Below are positions 1 to 8,719 of a stretch of 64,000 nt of DNA, one piece after another (positions within the stretch are counted from its first letter, which is position 1; the number at the start of each line of letters is the position of its first letter). The DNA lies in the NCBI GenBank assembly GCA_964559125.1, contig CAZLGW010000010.1, positions 115,484 to 179,483 on the forward strand. Reading direction: 5' to 3'. Source of the DNA: Ravibacter sp964559125. Lineage in GTDB: Bacteria; Bacteroidota; Bacteroidia; Cytophagales; Spirosomataceae. Below the pieces are notes generated by a model that was not told the DNA's origin, ran no database searches, and was given only the letters and a program-made list of their open reading frames with translations. The position numbers and the translations under genes are program-made.

Positions 1-465
1 ACTATCCGCAACCAGAACGCTGCTTATCTGAGCAGCCTCGTAAAAGATATTCCGGGTATAGTGCCCCAGAAAGCCTATCCGGATACTACCCGCAGCGCAT
101 TTCACTTATACGCCTTCAGGTATAAAGCCGATGATTTCAAGGGACTGAGCCGTAATGATTTCATGAAAGCGCTCAGAGCCGAGGGGGTTCCCTGTTCTTC
201 AGGATACACTCCTCTGAACACCCAGCCTTACCTGGCCCAGACATTTGAAACGCAAACCTACCGGAAGATCTATTCGAAGAAAGAGCTGGACATCAATACC
301 TACAATAAAAATAACCGCTGCCCTGAAAACGATAAGTTGTGCGACGAAGCGGTATGGTTTACCCAGAATATGCTCCTGGCAGAAAAAAGCGATATGGAAT
401 ACATTGCGGCTGCTGTCAAAAAGACGTATGACAACGCAGATAAACTAAAAGCATCTTTGAAATAA
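1..465 (+). CDS. DegT/DnrJ/EryC1/StrS-family aminotransferase, 3' part only
   Basis: The reading frame is open from base 1 and ends at TAA 463-465, so only the last 154 residues are present. The text IPGIVPQKAYPDTTRSAFHL, the ALRAEGVPCSSGYTPLN stretch and the closing part with VWFTQNMLL resemble the C-terminal small domain of PLP-dependent DegT/DnrJ/EryC1/StrS enzymes, which transaminate keto-sugars or keto-cyclitols. The PLP lysine would lie upstream, outside the window. The stop overlaps the next start (TAATG), so the gene is translationally coupled to the ceramidase-like gene and probably belongs to the same catabolic operon. The family call is fairly safe; the substrate is unknown. Confidence 0.8.
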   Translation, partial: TIRNQNAAYLSSLVKDIPGIVPQKAYPDTTRSAFHLYAFRYKADDFKGLSRNDFMKALRAEGVPCSSGYTPLNTQPYLAQTFETQTYRKIYSKKELDINTYNKNNRCPENDKLCDEAVWFTQNMLLAEKSDMEYIAAAVKKTYDNADKLKASLK

Positions 466-1820
466 TGAGGTCATTCTACCTTCTGTTTTTTGCGCTGACA
501 GCATTCTTTCCGCCCGTTTTGCATGCGCAGAGCGGGTGGAAAGCCGGGCTTGCCCGGACGAAGATCACGCCTTCCGAAAACATGTGGATGGCGGGTTACG
601 GGTTCAGGACCAAGCCCTCTGAGGGGACCGGGCAGGAACTCTGGGGGAAGGCGCTTGCACTGGAGGATGCCAGGGGAAACAAGTCGCTGTTCATCTCTAC
701 CGACATCCTGGGGTTTTCAAAGGAAGTGTCGGATAACGTACGCAGGTACCTGCAGGAGAAGCACGGATTGTCGAAAGCCCAGGTGATCTTAAGCTCCTCG
801 CATACCCATTCGGGGCCGGTTCTATCAAATGCATTGGTCGATATTTACCCGCTGACAGCCGGTGAAGACGCTAAAATCGTCCGTTATACGGCTTTTTTCG
901 AAAAGGAGATCATTAAGATCAGCGAACAGGCGCTGAAGGCGCTGAAGCCCGTCAGAATAGAGACCGAAAGCGGCATGGCACGCTTTGCAGTAAACCGCAG
1001 GAATAACGAGGAGGCGAAAATTCCGGAACTGTTCGAACTGAACGGGCCCAGCGATTATTCGGTGCCCGTCGTGAAAGTTTCAAATCCGGACAACAGCATT
1101 GCCGCGATCCTGTTCGGCTATGCCTGTCATTCTACGGTACTGAACGAGTACAAATGGTCGGGCGATTACCCGGGCTATGCCCAGGCGGAGCTGGAAAAGC
1201 AATATCCGGGTGCTATGGCCCTGTTTTTTCTCGGCTCGGCGGGCGATCAGAACCCGATGCCGCGGCGGGGAGTTACCAAGGCGCAGCAATACGGGAAAGA
1301 CCTGGCCAATGCAGTAACCAGGGTGCTGGAAGAACCGATGAGAACACTCGCTCCCACCCTGTCGGTTGCCTACGATGAAGTCGATTTAAAGTTTATGCCT
1401 GCTCCTTCAAAGGATCAGCTGGAAAAGATGGTCCGGGAGAAATCGGGTTACGAAAAAAGCTGGGCGACACGAATGCTGGAAAAGGCAAAGAAAAATGAGC
1501 CCTTTATGACCTCCTACCCTTATCCTGTACAGGTATGGATGATAGGAGATCAGCCGGTTTTCAGCCTGGGAGGTGAAGTAACCATCGAATACACCGTCAA
1601 GCTCAAGCATATGTTCGGCAACAACGTCTACGTAGCGGCCTATACCAACGATGTAATGGGCTACATTCCTTCGCTTAAAGTCCTGAGAGAAGGGCGCTAT
1701 GAAGGAGAGACCTCGCAGATGGTCTACGGCCTGCCTTCGAAGTGGCAGCCTTCCATCGAATCGGATATATTGGACAAAGCTTTCGAGCTGGGCACTAAAG
1801 TCGGGCTGACCATGAAATAA
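465..1820 (+). CDS. Neutral/alkaline ceramidase-like secreted hydrolase (first copy)
   Basis: A 451-residue protein with a signal peptide (MRSFYLLFFALTAFFPPVLHA) followed by an N-terminal domain of the neutral ceramidase type. Visible family marks are the WMAGYG loop near residue 43, the zinc-site motif SSSHTHSGP near residue 112, YACHSTVL near 219, SGDYPGYAQ near 232 and GSAGDQNP near 260. True ceramidases are usually longer, with a C-terminal Ig-like domain that is absent here. The family cleaves an amide bond with one zinc ion; in catabolic loci of Bacteroidota and Planctomycetes the real substrate is generally unknown. It overlaps the upstream aminotransferase by one base. A paralogue lies at 4846-6255. 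Amide or N-acyl-sugar hydrolysis in the periplasm is an inference. Confidence 0.85.
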   Translation: MRSFYLLFFALTAFFPPVLHAQSGWKAGLARTKITPSENMWMAGYGFRTKPSEGTGQELWGKALALEDARGNKSLFISTDILGFSKEVSDNVRRYLQEKHGLSKAQVILSSSHTHSGPVLSNALVDIYPLTAGEDAKIVRYTAFFEKEIIKISEQALKALKPVRIETESGMARFAVNRRNNEEAKIPELFELNGPSDYSVPVVKVSNPDNSIAAILFGYACHSTVLNEYKWSGDYPGYAQAELEKQYPGAMALFFLGSAGDQNPMPRRGVTKAQQYGKDLANAVTRVLEEPMRTLAPTLSVAYDEVDLKFMPAPSKDQLEKMVREKSGYEKSWATRMLEKAKKNEPFMTSYPYPVQVWMIGDQPVFSLGGEVTIEYTVKLKHMFGNNVYVAAYTNDVMGYIPSLKVLREGRYEGETSQMVYGLPSKWQPSIESDILDKAFELGTKVGLTMK

Positions 1821-1875
1821 CAAAACCGACCGGCATCAATAAAGTAAGAAAAGCTCCTGGTTAACATAAAACGGC

Positions 1876-3144
1876 ATGAGTATAATCGCAAAAAAGTATT
1901 ATTCCGGCTTTCCGAAAGCGCATGATACCTATAACGCCATTTCTGCAGCGAGTGACGGGAAGATTTATTACATCCTCTCCTCCGATTCCATAGAGGAAGG
2001 CGGTAAAATGTATGTTTTTGACCCCGGAACAGAAAGACCGGTGCTGATCGGGGACCTTACGGAAATATGCGGCGAGGAAAACGGGAAAGTTATCCCCCAG
2101 GGCAAAAGCCACGTGAAATTTCACGAAGCGGGCGGCAAGCTGTATTTCTCTACCCACGTCGGCTATTACCAGTTGATCGACGGTATGGACCGCCTGCCGG
2201 TAACTGCTCCCGAAGGGTATGAACTGTATCCCGGCGGACATATCCTCTCCTACGATCCGGAAAGCGGCCGGTTTGAACGGCTCGCCATCCTGCCGGATAA
2301 GGAAGGAATGGTATCGATGACGATGGACAGGGACAGGCTGCAGATCTACGGGATCACATGGCCCACCGGGCAGTTCGTTCATTTCAATGTACACACCGGG
2401 GAATTAAAAAACCTGGGCAGGATATCGGGTAAAGGCGAGGCCGGTACTCCAGGCGACGACTTCCGTACGCTATGCCGCTCTCTGGTGGTCGATCCGGGCG
2501 ACGGAACGGTCTATTTTTCTGTAGCAGAGGGAGATATAATGAGCTATCATCCCGAGCGGGGCAGTATTGAGAAGCTGGAAGATGTAGACTTGCGGCTCGA
2601 CTATTTTGGCAAATACGACCCTACCAGGCCGGGAAGTATGGGCTATAACTGGCGGAAGATTTTCTGGTACGGGAAAGAAAATGCAGCGTACGGCGTACAC
2701 GGGAATTCCGGATACCTGTTCCGCTTCGATCCCCGGAACCGGAAGGTGGAAATAGTCGAGCGTATTACTTCGCTGCCTTCTCGGAAAAGCGGTATGTTCG
2801 ACCAGTTCAGCTACGGTTACCTCGGTTTTATCCTTGGTCCCGACGGAGAAACCATCTACTACCTGACGGGAAGTCCGCTGTATGAAAACGGGCGACGCGT
2901 GAAAGGTACGGCCGAAATTGCGAAGGGCGCTGCCAGGGGGCTGGAAAACCTCCACCTGGTAACTTTTCACATTCCTTCGGGTACGTACACGGATCATGGA
3001 GCCATTGTATATGAGGATGGTAACATTCCCACTTATGTCAATTCCATAGCCTTGGGGCCCGACAACAGGATTTACACCCTGGCGCGCTTTGAACAGGACG
3101 GAAGAATAATAGAAGACCTGGTTGCATTCGATAACCCGGTTTAA
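1876..3144 (+). CDS. Beta-propeller-like protein without signal peptide
   Basis: 422 residues rich in the turns typical of propeller blades (FDPGTERPVLIGDL, YDPESGRFERLA, FRFDPRNRKVEIVERI, LGPDNRIYTLARF), each combining a strand ending in DG/FDP with a following strand. I count about six or seven such units but cannot fix the blade number. No signal peptide or Tat motif is visible, so it should be cytoplasmic, unlike the related-looking propeller at 22182-24128. It lies between a ceramidase-like hydrolase and a sigma factor in the same orientation. A sugar-acid lactonase, lyase or binding role is possible, but no catalytic residues can be named. Confidence 0.7.
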   Translation: MSIIAKKYYSGFPKAHDTYNAISAASDGKIYYILSSDSIEEGGKMYVFDPGTERPVLIGDLTEICGEENGKVIPQGKSHVKFHEAGGKLYFSTHVGYYQLIDGMDRLPVTAPEGYELYPGGHILSYDPESGRFERLAILPDKEGMVSMTMDRDRLQIYGITWPTGQFVHFNVHTGELKNLGRISGKGEAGTPGDDFRTLCRSLVVDPGDGTVYFSVAEGDIMSYHPERGSIEKLEDVDLRLDYFGKYDPTRPGSMGYNWRKIFWYGKENAAYGVHGNSGYLFRFDPRNRKVEIVERITSLPSRKSGMFDQFSYGYLGFILGPDGETIYYLTGSPLYENGRRVKGTAEIAKGAARGLENLHLVTFHIPSGTYTDHGAIVYEDGNIPTYVNSIALGPDNRIYTLARFEQDGRIIEDLVAFDNPV

Positions 3145-3202
3145 GCCGGAACTACAAGCTACTCTGATCATTAACCCCAAATAAACTTAACTACCTGGAA
3201 CC

Positions 3203-3772
3203 ATGAAGAAGATTACTGATGAGATTCTTTGGCAACGGTACCGCGAAGCGGATCAAAGTGCCTTTACCGAGCTATCCCGTCGTTACTATCGAAAACTACT
3301 TCATTACGGCCTGAAATTCACCCCTAATGTACAGTTAGTGGAAGATGCCATTCAGGAACTTTACATTCATCTGTGGTTATACAGAAGCACGATCAACCAG
3401 ACTGAATATGTGAAGTATTACCTGATGAAGGCCTTCAGGCATCAACTGTTCAAGATGTTCAGGAAACTGAAATCTACCGTTGAGATCGGCGAGATCAGCG
3501 AGTTATCCTTTTTTGAAAGTTCTACCGAGGATTCTTTCATAGAACTGGAAGCAGACAGACTGGCCAACCACCAGGTGCAGCAGCTGATATCTGCCCTTTC
3601 GCCGCGTCAGCAGGAAGTGATTTATCTCCGCTTTTTCCATAACTTAGGGGTCGAGGAAATCGCTTCGCAGCTTTGCATCAACCCGCAATCGGTGAGCAAT
3701 ATCATACAACGGGCGTTTCATAAAGTAAGAGAAATGTGGCCGCAAAACCCTGTGGTTACGTATGCATCCTAG
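3203..3772 (+). CDS. ECF-type RNA polymerase sigma-70 factor
   Basis: 189 residues with the layout of Bacteroidota ECF sigma factors: a region 2 part (FTELSRRYYRKLLHYGLKF, then VEDAIQELYIHLW near residues 50-65) and a region 4 helix-turn-helix (ALSPRQQEVIYLRFF, then VEEIASQLCINPQSVSNII near 135-175). It directs RNA polymerase to alternative promoters. In this phylum such genes usually sit next to a FecR-type anti-sigma gene and a TonB receptor with an STN domain. Here no FecR gene follows, and the SusC at 13253 shows no STN domain, so the control circuit is not the textbook one. It is 58 bases after the propeller gene and 22 bases before the next gene. Confidence 0.9.
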   Translation: MKKITDEILWQRYREADQSAFTELSRRYYRKLLHYGLKFTPNVQLVEDAIQELYIHLWLYRSTINQTEYVKYYLMKAFRHQLFKMFRKLKSTVEIGEISELSFFESSTEDSFIELEADRLANHQVQQLISALSPRQQEVIYLRFFHNLGVEEIASQLCINPQSVSNIIQRAFHKVREMWPQNPVVTYAS

Positions 3773-3794
3773 ACCAGTTTATTTATTTTACTGA

Positions 3795-4841
3795 ATGACA
3801 AAAGTATACGGTATCGGTATAGTAGGAACAGGGCTTATCGCCGATTTTCATGCCCGGGCGATAGAGCAGATCCCGAATGCCCGCCTGGTGGGTGCCTACA
3901 ACAGGAATACTGAGAAAGCTGCAGCCTTTTCGATGCGCTACGGCTGCAAAGTTTTCGAAAGTCTCGAAGAGCTCGTTGCTTCTACTGAAATTGATGTGAT
4001 TTGTATATGCACCGCATCGGGTGCCCACCTCGAAGCGGGCCTGGCCGGTATATCGGCGGGGAAGCATTGCCTGATCGAAAAGCCAATGGAGATCACTGTC
4101 GAAAGATGTGACCAACTGATCGATGCCGCCCGGGAAGCGGGTGTACATATCGGGGTTATTTTCCCTTCGAGATTCCAGGACGTAAATATCCGGGTAAAAG
4201 ACGCGGTTTCAAGGCAGAGGATAGGCGCTCCGGTGATTGGCAACGCTTATGTTAAATGGAACCGCAGCAAAGCCTACTACGATTCGGCTGCGTGGCGCGG
4301 AACCTGGGCCCTGGACGGGGGCGGAGCGCTGATGAACCAGGGTATACATTCGGTAGACCTGCTTCAGTGGTTTATGGGCCCGGTGAAGTCGGTCCATGCA
4401 TTTGCGGCCAACAGGCGCCATACCGGGATCGAAGTAGAAGATACGCTCGTTGCCATTCTCCATTTTGAAAGCGGCGCATTAGGCACGATCGAATGTACGA
4501 CTGCCGCCCACCCCGGCTCTTTCAAAAGACTGGAAATAATAGGAACCGAAGGCACTGCAATTGTTGAAGAAAACGACCTGCTGACCTGGCAGTTTGCCGG
4601 GGAAGAGCCGGAAGATGCCGGGATCAGGGAACAGCACGGCGGACAGCAGATTTCCAAAGGAGGTGTTGCAGATCCGGCCGCAATCAGCTTTATCGGCCAT
4701 CAGAAGCAGATCGAGGATTTCCTGGCAGCCATAGGGTCGGGCGAAGAGCCCGTCATCAGCGGTGTCGAGGGTAGAAAATCTGTCGAGATTATCGAGGCTG
4801 TTTATAAGAGTGTGAAAAGCGGCGAAACGATAGTTTTGTGA
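3795..4841 (+). CDS. Gfo/Idh/MocA-family NAD(P)-dependent oxidoreductase
   Basis: 348 residues. The N-terminal Rossmann fold starts GIGIVGTGLIADFHARAI with the GxGxxA-type loop near residue 10, and the EKP signature (CLIEKPMEIT) lies near residue 96. The C-terminal substrate domain carries GGGALMNQGIHSVDLLQW near 176, the usual histidine-containing segment. The family oxidises or reduces sugars, inositols and related polyols. No signal peptide, so cytoplasmic. It lies 22 bases after the sigma factor and its stop nearly touches the next gene, so the two are co-transcribed. A role in processing the sugar released by this locus is likely; the substrate cannot be read. Confidence 0.9.
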   Translation: MTKVYGIGIVGTGLIADFHARAIEQIPNARLVGAYNRNTEKAAAFSMRYGCKVFESLEELVASTEIDVICICTASGAHLEAGLAGISAGKHCLIEKPMEITVERCDQLIDAAREAGVHIGVIFPSRFQDVNIRVKDAVSRQRIGAPVIGNAYVKWNRSKAYYDSAAWRGTWALDGGGALMNQGIHSVDLLQWFMGPVKSVHAFAANRRHTGIEVEDTLVAILHFESGALGTIECTTAAHPGSFKRLEIIGTEGTAIVEENDLLTWQFAGEEPEDAGIREQHGGQQISKGGVADPAAISFIGHQKQIEDFLAAIGSGEEPVISGVEGRKSVEIIEAVYKSVKSGETIVL

Positions 4842-4845
4842 TGTG

Positions 4846-6255
4846 ATGATGAGAAAAAATAAATTCCCCTACTTTTTTCTTCTAGGCATGCTGATCTCTG
4901 CATTCCGAAGTCCGGCTTGTCTGCATTCCGGTGGCCACGAGCATACCGCCATTGATGAATTTGAATGGCAGGCCGGTCTGAGCCGCCGGATCATCACGCC
5001 CCAGACAGACGTTTGGCTGGCAGGTTACGGTACCAAAAGAGCGCCCGAAGGGAAACTGCATGACATCTGGGTCAAAGTACTCGTACTCAAAGATAGCAAA
5101 GACAGGCGGCGGGTGCTGGTCACAACCGACCACCAGGGGATGTCCAAAACCATTTACCAGCGCCTGTACCGGCAGGTAAATAAGAAATTCGGTATCGACC
5201 AGTCGGCCTTTATGCTGACTTTTTCGCACAATCACTCAGGTCCATGTCTGCAGGACGACCTGGTGGATTACTACCCGAGCGATTCTGTCCAGCAGCAACG
5301 GGTACTCGACTATACGCTCTGGATGGAAGACAGGATCATCGAAGCTGTCGATGAAGCATGGAACAATCTCAGGCCGGTGCAGCTCTTCAAAGGAGAAGGC
5401 GTCTGCACATTTGCGGTAAACAGGCGGGAGAATAAGGAAGACCAGGTACCCGATATGATCCGCAATAATATTCCGTTTAAGGGCCCTGTAGACCATTCCG
5501 TACCCGTGCTGGCCATAAAAGCGACTGACGGAAAGCTGCTGGGCGTGCTCTTCGGTTATGCCTGCCACCCCACTACCCTGTCGCATAACCACTGGTCGGG
5601 CGACTATCCGGGCTATGCCCAGATCGGGATTGAGAATAAGTATCCCGGTGCCCAGGCCATGTTTTTCAATACCTGCGGCGGCGATCAGAACCCGCTGCCG
5701 CGAAGAACCGTAGAGCTTTGCGAGAAATATGGCGGTATGCTGTCGGATGCCGTACTGGCTCAGTTGGATACGCCATTGACCCCCGTTTCGGCGTCGCTCT
5801 CGACTGCATTCGAATATGTAAAGCTGGATTACGAGAAGCTGGCCACCAGGGAACAACTGGAACCGCTGGCTTTCGGGAGTGCGGCCATACAGGCACGCTG
5901 GGCGAAGAGAATGCTGAAGAAGCTCGACGACGGAGAAGTTTTCTCTCCTTATTATGAATATCCCGTTCAGGTATGGAAATTCGGCAAAGAGCTTCTTTTG
6001 ATCGGTATCGGCGGTGAAGCAGTGGTCGACTATTCGCTGAGATTTAAGAAGGAGTATAAGAATACCTGGGTATCAGGCTATACGAATGAAATGGCGGCCT
6101 ATATCCCTTCACGCAGGGTGTGGGAAGAGGGCGGATACGAAGGCGGGTCACACCTTGACGAATACGGCAGGCCGGCCTGGCGGTGGGCGGGAGATATCGA
6201 AGACCGTATTGCCGCGGCCGTCAGGAGGCTCGTTGAAAAGGCGGAACAGCAATAA
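4846..6255 (+). CDS. Neutral/alkaline ceramidase-like secreted hydrolase (second copy)
   Basis: About 469 residues; start ATG 4846 or 4849, immediately after the TGA of the upstream gene at 4841, rather than an in-frame GTG at 4843. A hydrophobic N-terminal segment (FPYFFLLGMLISAF) acts as a signal peptide. Family marks parallel the copy at 465-1820: VWLAGYGTKRAPEG, FSHNHSGPCLQDDLVDYYP (the first copy has SHTHSGPVLSNALVDIYP), YACHPTTL, SGDYPGYAQ and CGGDQNPLPRR. The zinc ligands appear intact. The C-terminal Ig-like domain of true ceramidases is absent. Two diverged copies in one operon suggest related but different amide substrates. This is inference. Confidence 0.85.
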   Translation: MMRKNKFPYFFLLGMLISAFRSPACLHSGGHEHTAIDEFEWQAGLSRRIITPQTDVWLAGYGTKRAPEGKLHDIWVKVLVLKDSKDRRRVLVTTDHQGMSKTIYQRLYRQVNKKFGIDQSAFMLTFSHNHSGPCLQDDLVDYYPSDSVQQQRVLDYTLWMEDRIIEAVDEAWNNLRPVQLFKGEGVCTFAVNRRENKEDQVPDMIRNNIPFKGPVDHSVPVLAIKATDGKLLGVLFGYACHPTTLSHNHWSGDYPGYAQIGIENKYPGAQAMFFNTCGGDQNPLPRRTVELCEKYGGMLSDAVLAQLDTPLTPVSASLSTAFEYVKLDYEKLATREQLEPLAFGSAAIQARWAKRMLKKLDDGEVFSPYYEYPVQVWKFGKELLLIGIGGEAVVDYSLRFKKEYKNTWVSGYTNEMAAYIPSRRVWEEGGYEGGSHLDEYGRPAWRWAGDIEDRIAAAVRRLVEKAEQQ

Positions 6256-6352
6256 CTCCTCAGATTCTGTTTTACTCTACCGGCCAGTTATCCCAGCCTG
6301 GTCATACAGAAATTCAAAAATAATAAAAAGGAAAAATAAAAATCATAATTTG

Positions 6353-6360
6353 TATTTTTG
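6353..6360 (+). promoter_or_regulatory. Candidate -7 box of a Bacteroidota promoter
   Basis: TATTTTTG matches the phylum -7 consensus TAnnTTTG and lies 24 bases before the ATG of the AAA/DUF4143 gene, in an AT-rich gap. I could not find a good TTTG element about 20 bases upstream, so the call is weak. Confidence 0.35.
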
Positions 6361-6384
6361 TAACAACAGCACAATTTACAAATT

Positions 6385-7584
6385 ATGATTTGGAATATAA
6401 AAGAGCGGCCTGACTTACTGAAGTCACTCATAGCATTTAAAGACAGTGAATTCATTAAGGTAATTACAGGTGTACGGAGATGTGGCAAAAGCACGCTGAT
6501 GCTGCTGTATAAAAAGCATCTTGAAAATACAGGAGTAGCCGATGAGCAAATCTTGTATATGGCGTTTGAAGACTACTCTCTGCGGGAACTCCTGAATGCA
6601 GACAAGTTCTATGCCTATGTCAAAAGCAAGGTGGTGCCCTCAAAAAAAATGTATCTTTTGTTTGACGAGATCCAGCTTGTAGAGGGTTGGGAAAGAGTAG
6701 TAAACAGTTTCAGGATCAATTTCGATGCAGACATAACCCTTACCGGAAGTAATGCCCACATGCTTTCAGGAGAACTTTCTACCTTGCTATCGGGCAGATA
6801 CGTTCAAATTAAGTGCTTTCCTTTTTCGTTCAGGGAGTTCATAGAAATAAAAGGGAGTAACGACTACAGGAAAATGCCCGCCTACTATAAAGAATATCTG
6901 CGGTACGGGGGATTTCCGGCGGTTGTACTTGCCGACGAATCGCTGAAAGAAAGTATTCTGTCGGGAATTATTGATACAATCATTTTAAATGACGTCGGTT
7001 ACAGGGGTGGACTGAGAGAACCTGAACTGGTAGAGATGGTCATCGATTTTATGGCCGATAACATCGGTAATGTGATTAGTTCCACCAACATTGCCAATAC
7101 GCTCACTTCCAATGGTTTCAGAATAACCCAACCGACTGTGGGAAAATACATCGGACTATTCAGAGACGCTTTTTTGTTTTACCAGGCAAAACGCTACGAT
7201 ATCCGTGGTAAGGAATATTTACGCGGCCAGGCAAAGTATTTTATTATTGATCTGGGATTGGCGCATCAGATATTAAGGAAAAAGACAGGAAATTTTGGAC
7301 ATGAGCTTGAAAACCTGGTATATCTTGAGCTGTTACGAAGGGGTTATACAATTGATGTAGCCCGATACGATGACAAGGAGATCGACTTCATTGCCAAGCG
7401 GATGGATGAACTTCTATACATACAGGTGGCGTTAGAGTTGCCGGGAAACTCTGCCCGCGAAACAGACAATCTGCTGAGAATCCCCGATAATCACAAAAAG
7501 ATAGTGATTACTCAACGATTTGAAGAACGCGCGGAAATTGATGGAATTCCGATCATTCATATTATGGACTGGTTGCTGGAGTAA
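6385..7584 (+). CDS. AAA ATPase with DUF4143 domain
   Basis: 399 residues in the common AAA_14 plus DUF4143 arrangement. Walker A is GVRRCGKST near residue 31, Walker B is YLLFDEIQ near 92, and LTGSNAHMLSGEL near 128 is the conserved sensor segment. The C-terminal half (LENLVYLELLRRGYTIDVAR, then EIDFIAKR near 335) is the DUF4143 part, which looks like a restriction-endonuclease-type fold. The cellular role of the family is not settled. It interrupts the catabolic run and its DNA is visibly more AT-rich than its neighbours (for example 23 G/C in bases 6601-6660), so it is probably an acquired cargo gene. It has its own candidate promoter. Confidence 0.88.
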   Translation: MIWNIKERPDLLKSLIAFKDSEFIKVITGVRRCGKSTLMLLYKKHLENTGVADEQILYMAFEDYSLRELLNADKFYAYVKSKVVPSKKMYLLFDEIQLVEGWERVVNSFRINFDADITLTGSNAHMLSGELSTLLSGRYVQIKCFPFSFREFIEIKGSNDYRKMPAYYKEYLRYGGFPAVVLADESLKESILSGIIDTIILNDVGYRGGLREPELVEMVIDFMADNIGNVISSTNIANTLTSNGFRITQPTVGKYIGLFRDAFLFYQAKRYDIRGKEYLRGQAKYFIIDLGLAHQILRKKTGNFGHELENLVYLELLRRGYTIDVARYDDKEIDFIAKRMDELLYIQVALELPGNSARETDNLLRIPDNHKKIVITQRFEERAEIDGIPIIHIMDWLLE

Positions 7585-7730
7585 AACAGGTTTGTTCATA
7601 GATTTCAGCTATCACGATCCGTACATCTACTACCGGCATCAATATATAATTTTCTAAAATTGAGTATAAAAAGCTGCGGCCATGTATTATTCTTCTGACA
7701 GAATAGTCCCGGACCTCGTAAACATTTTTT

Positions 7731-8663
7731 ATGGTAAACCGCAGGGAATTTATAAAGAAAGGTACGCTGGCCTGCTCAGCGGCTATGTTGGGAACGCTGC
7801 TGCCCGACGACTATAAAATTATCGATATCCATCAGCATACCGATTATGCGGGAAGATCTCATGAAAACCTGATCCGGCATCAACGTACCATGGGTGTCAG
7901 TCACACGATCCTCCTACCCGCAGGCACTCCTACTTTCGGCTCTTCCACACATGGAGGCAAGTCCAACGGGCTGCAGGTAAGGGCCACAGGCAACGAGGTT
8001 TGTATGAAGCTGGCCGAGGAGCATCCGGGAGAGTTCTATTTCGGTGCAAACGAAGTTCCCGACATTGAAGATGCGGACAAAGAGATAGAAAAGTACCTGA
8101 AAAAAGGTGCCAAAATAATCGGGGAGGTGAAATTCGGCATAAGAGCCGATTCCGATGCGATGTTCAGGATCTACCGGCTTGCGCAGGAGTATGACGTGCC
8201 CGTGCTGCTCCACTGGCAATACCAGATGTACACTTACGGTTACGAGGAGTTCCATAAAGTCCTGGAGAAATTCCCCAAAGTGAACTTTATAGGCCACGCT
8301 CAGTCGTGGTGGGCCAATATCGATAAACAGCATACCGACCAGTCTGTCCTTTACCCGACAGGAAAAGTGACGGCCGGAGGCATCACCGACAGGCTGCTGA
8401 GCGACTATCCGAATATGTATGCCGATATGTCGGCCGGGTCGGGGCTGAACGCGATCACCAGAGACGAGGAACATGCCAAAGGTTTTATAAAGCGCCACCA
8501 GGACAAGCTCCTTTACGGCAGCGACTGCAACGATTCGGAAGGAAAGGGAAAAGCATGTTCCGGGATACAGACCATTGAAAAAATAAAAGAGCTTTCACCC
8601 ACCCCGGCGATAGCCCGTAAAATTCTCTTCGAAAACTCGAAGAAGCTTTTTAGAATTAATTAG
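7731..8663 (+). CDS. Amidohydrolase-family (TIM-barrel) protein with Tat-like signal
   Basis: 310 residues. The N-terminus NRREFIKKGTLACSAAMLG has a twin-arginine motif plus hydrophobic stretch, but the mature part begins early (DYKIIDIHQHTDY). The HxH metal motif is HQH near residue 34; GEVKFG near 128, VLLHWQ near 159, FIGHAQSWW near 185 and LLYGSDCND near 260 fit the amidohydrolase 2 (PF04909) pattern. It is the first of three consecutive amidohydrolases. Family members are decarboxylases, lactonases and amidases. Its place beside ceramidase-like hydrolases suggests sugar-acid lactone or amide hydrolysis in the periplasm, which is inference. Confidence 0.88.
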   Translation: MVNRREFIKKGTLACSAAMLGTLLPDDYKIIDIHQHTDYAGRSHENLIRHQRTMGVSHTILLPAGTPTFGSSTHGGKSNGLQVRATGNEVCMKLAEEHPGEFYFGANEVPDIEDADKEIEKYLKKGAKIIGEVKFGIRADSDAMFRIYRLAQEYDVPVLLHWQYQMYTYGYEEFHKVLEKFPKVNFIGHAQSWWANIDKQHTDQSVLYPTGKVTAGGITDRLLSDYPNMYADMSAGSGLNAITRDEEHAKGFIKRHQDKLLYGSDCNDSEGKGKACSGIQTIEKIKELSPTPAIARKILFENSKKLFRIN

Positions 8664-8712
8664 GCGATTGTCTAATTGCCTCATTGTCTAATCGTCTCAT
8701 TGTCTAATTATA
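8664..8712. repeat. Short tandem-like intergenic repeat (TTGTCTAAT / CCTCATTGTC units)
   Basis: The gap between the first two amidohydrolases is almost wholly made of units of about 10-11 bases: GATTGTCTAATT, GCCTCATTGTCTAATC, GTCTCATTGTCTAATT. The reverse complement matches the short elements before the genes at 30141 and 56134. Confidence 0.75.
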
Positions 8713-8719
8713 AAATCAA

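Noticed and set aside
2470..3180. 236-residue minus-strand frame opposite the propeller gene
   Set aside because: The plus-strand propeller repeats are clear; the antisense frame shows no family features.
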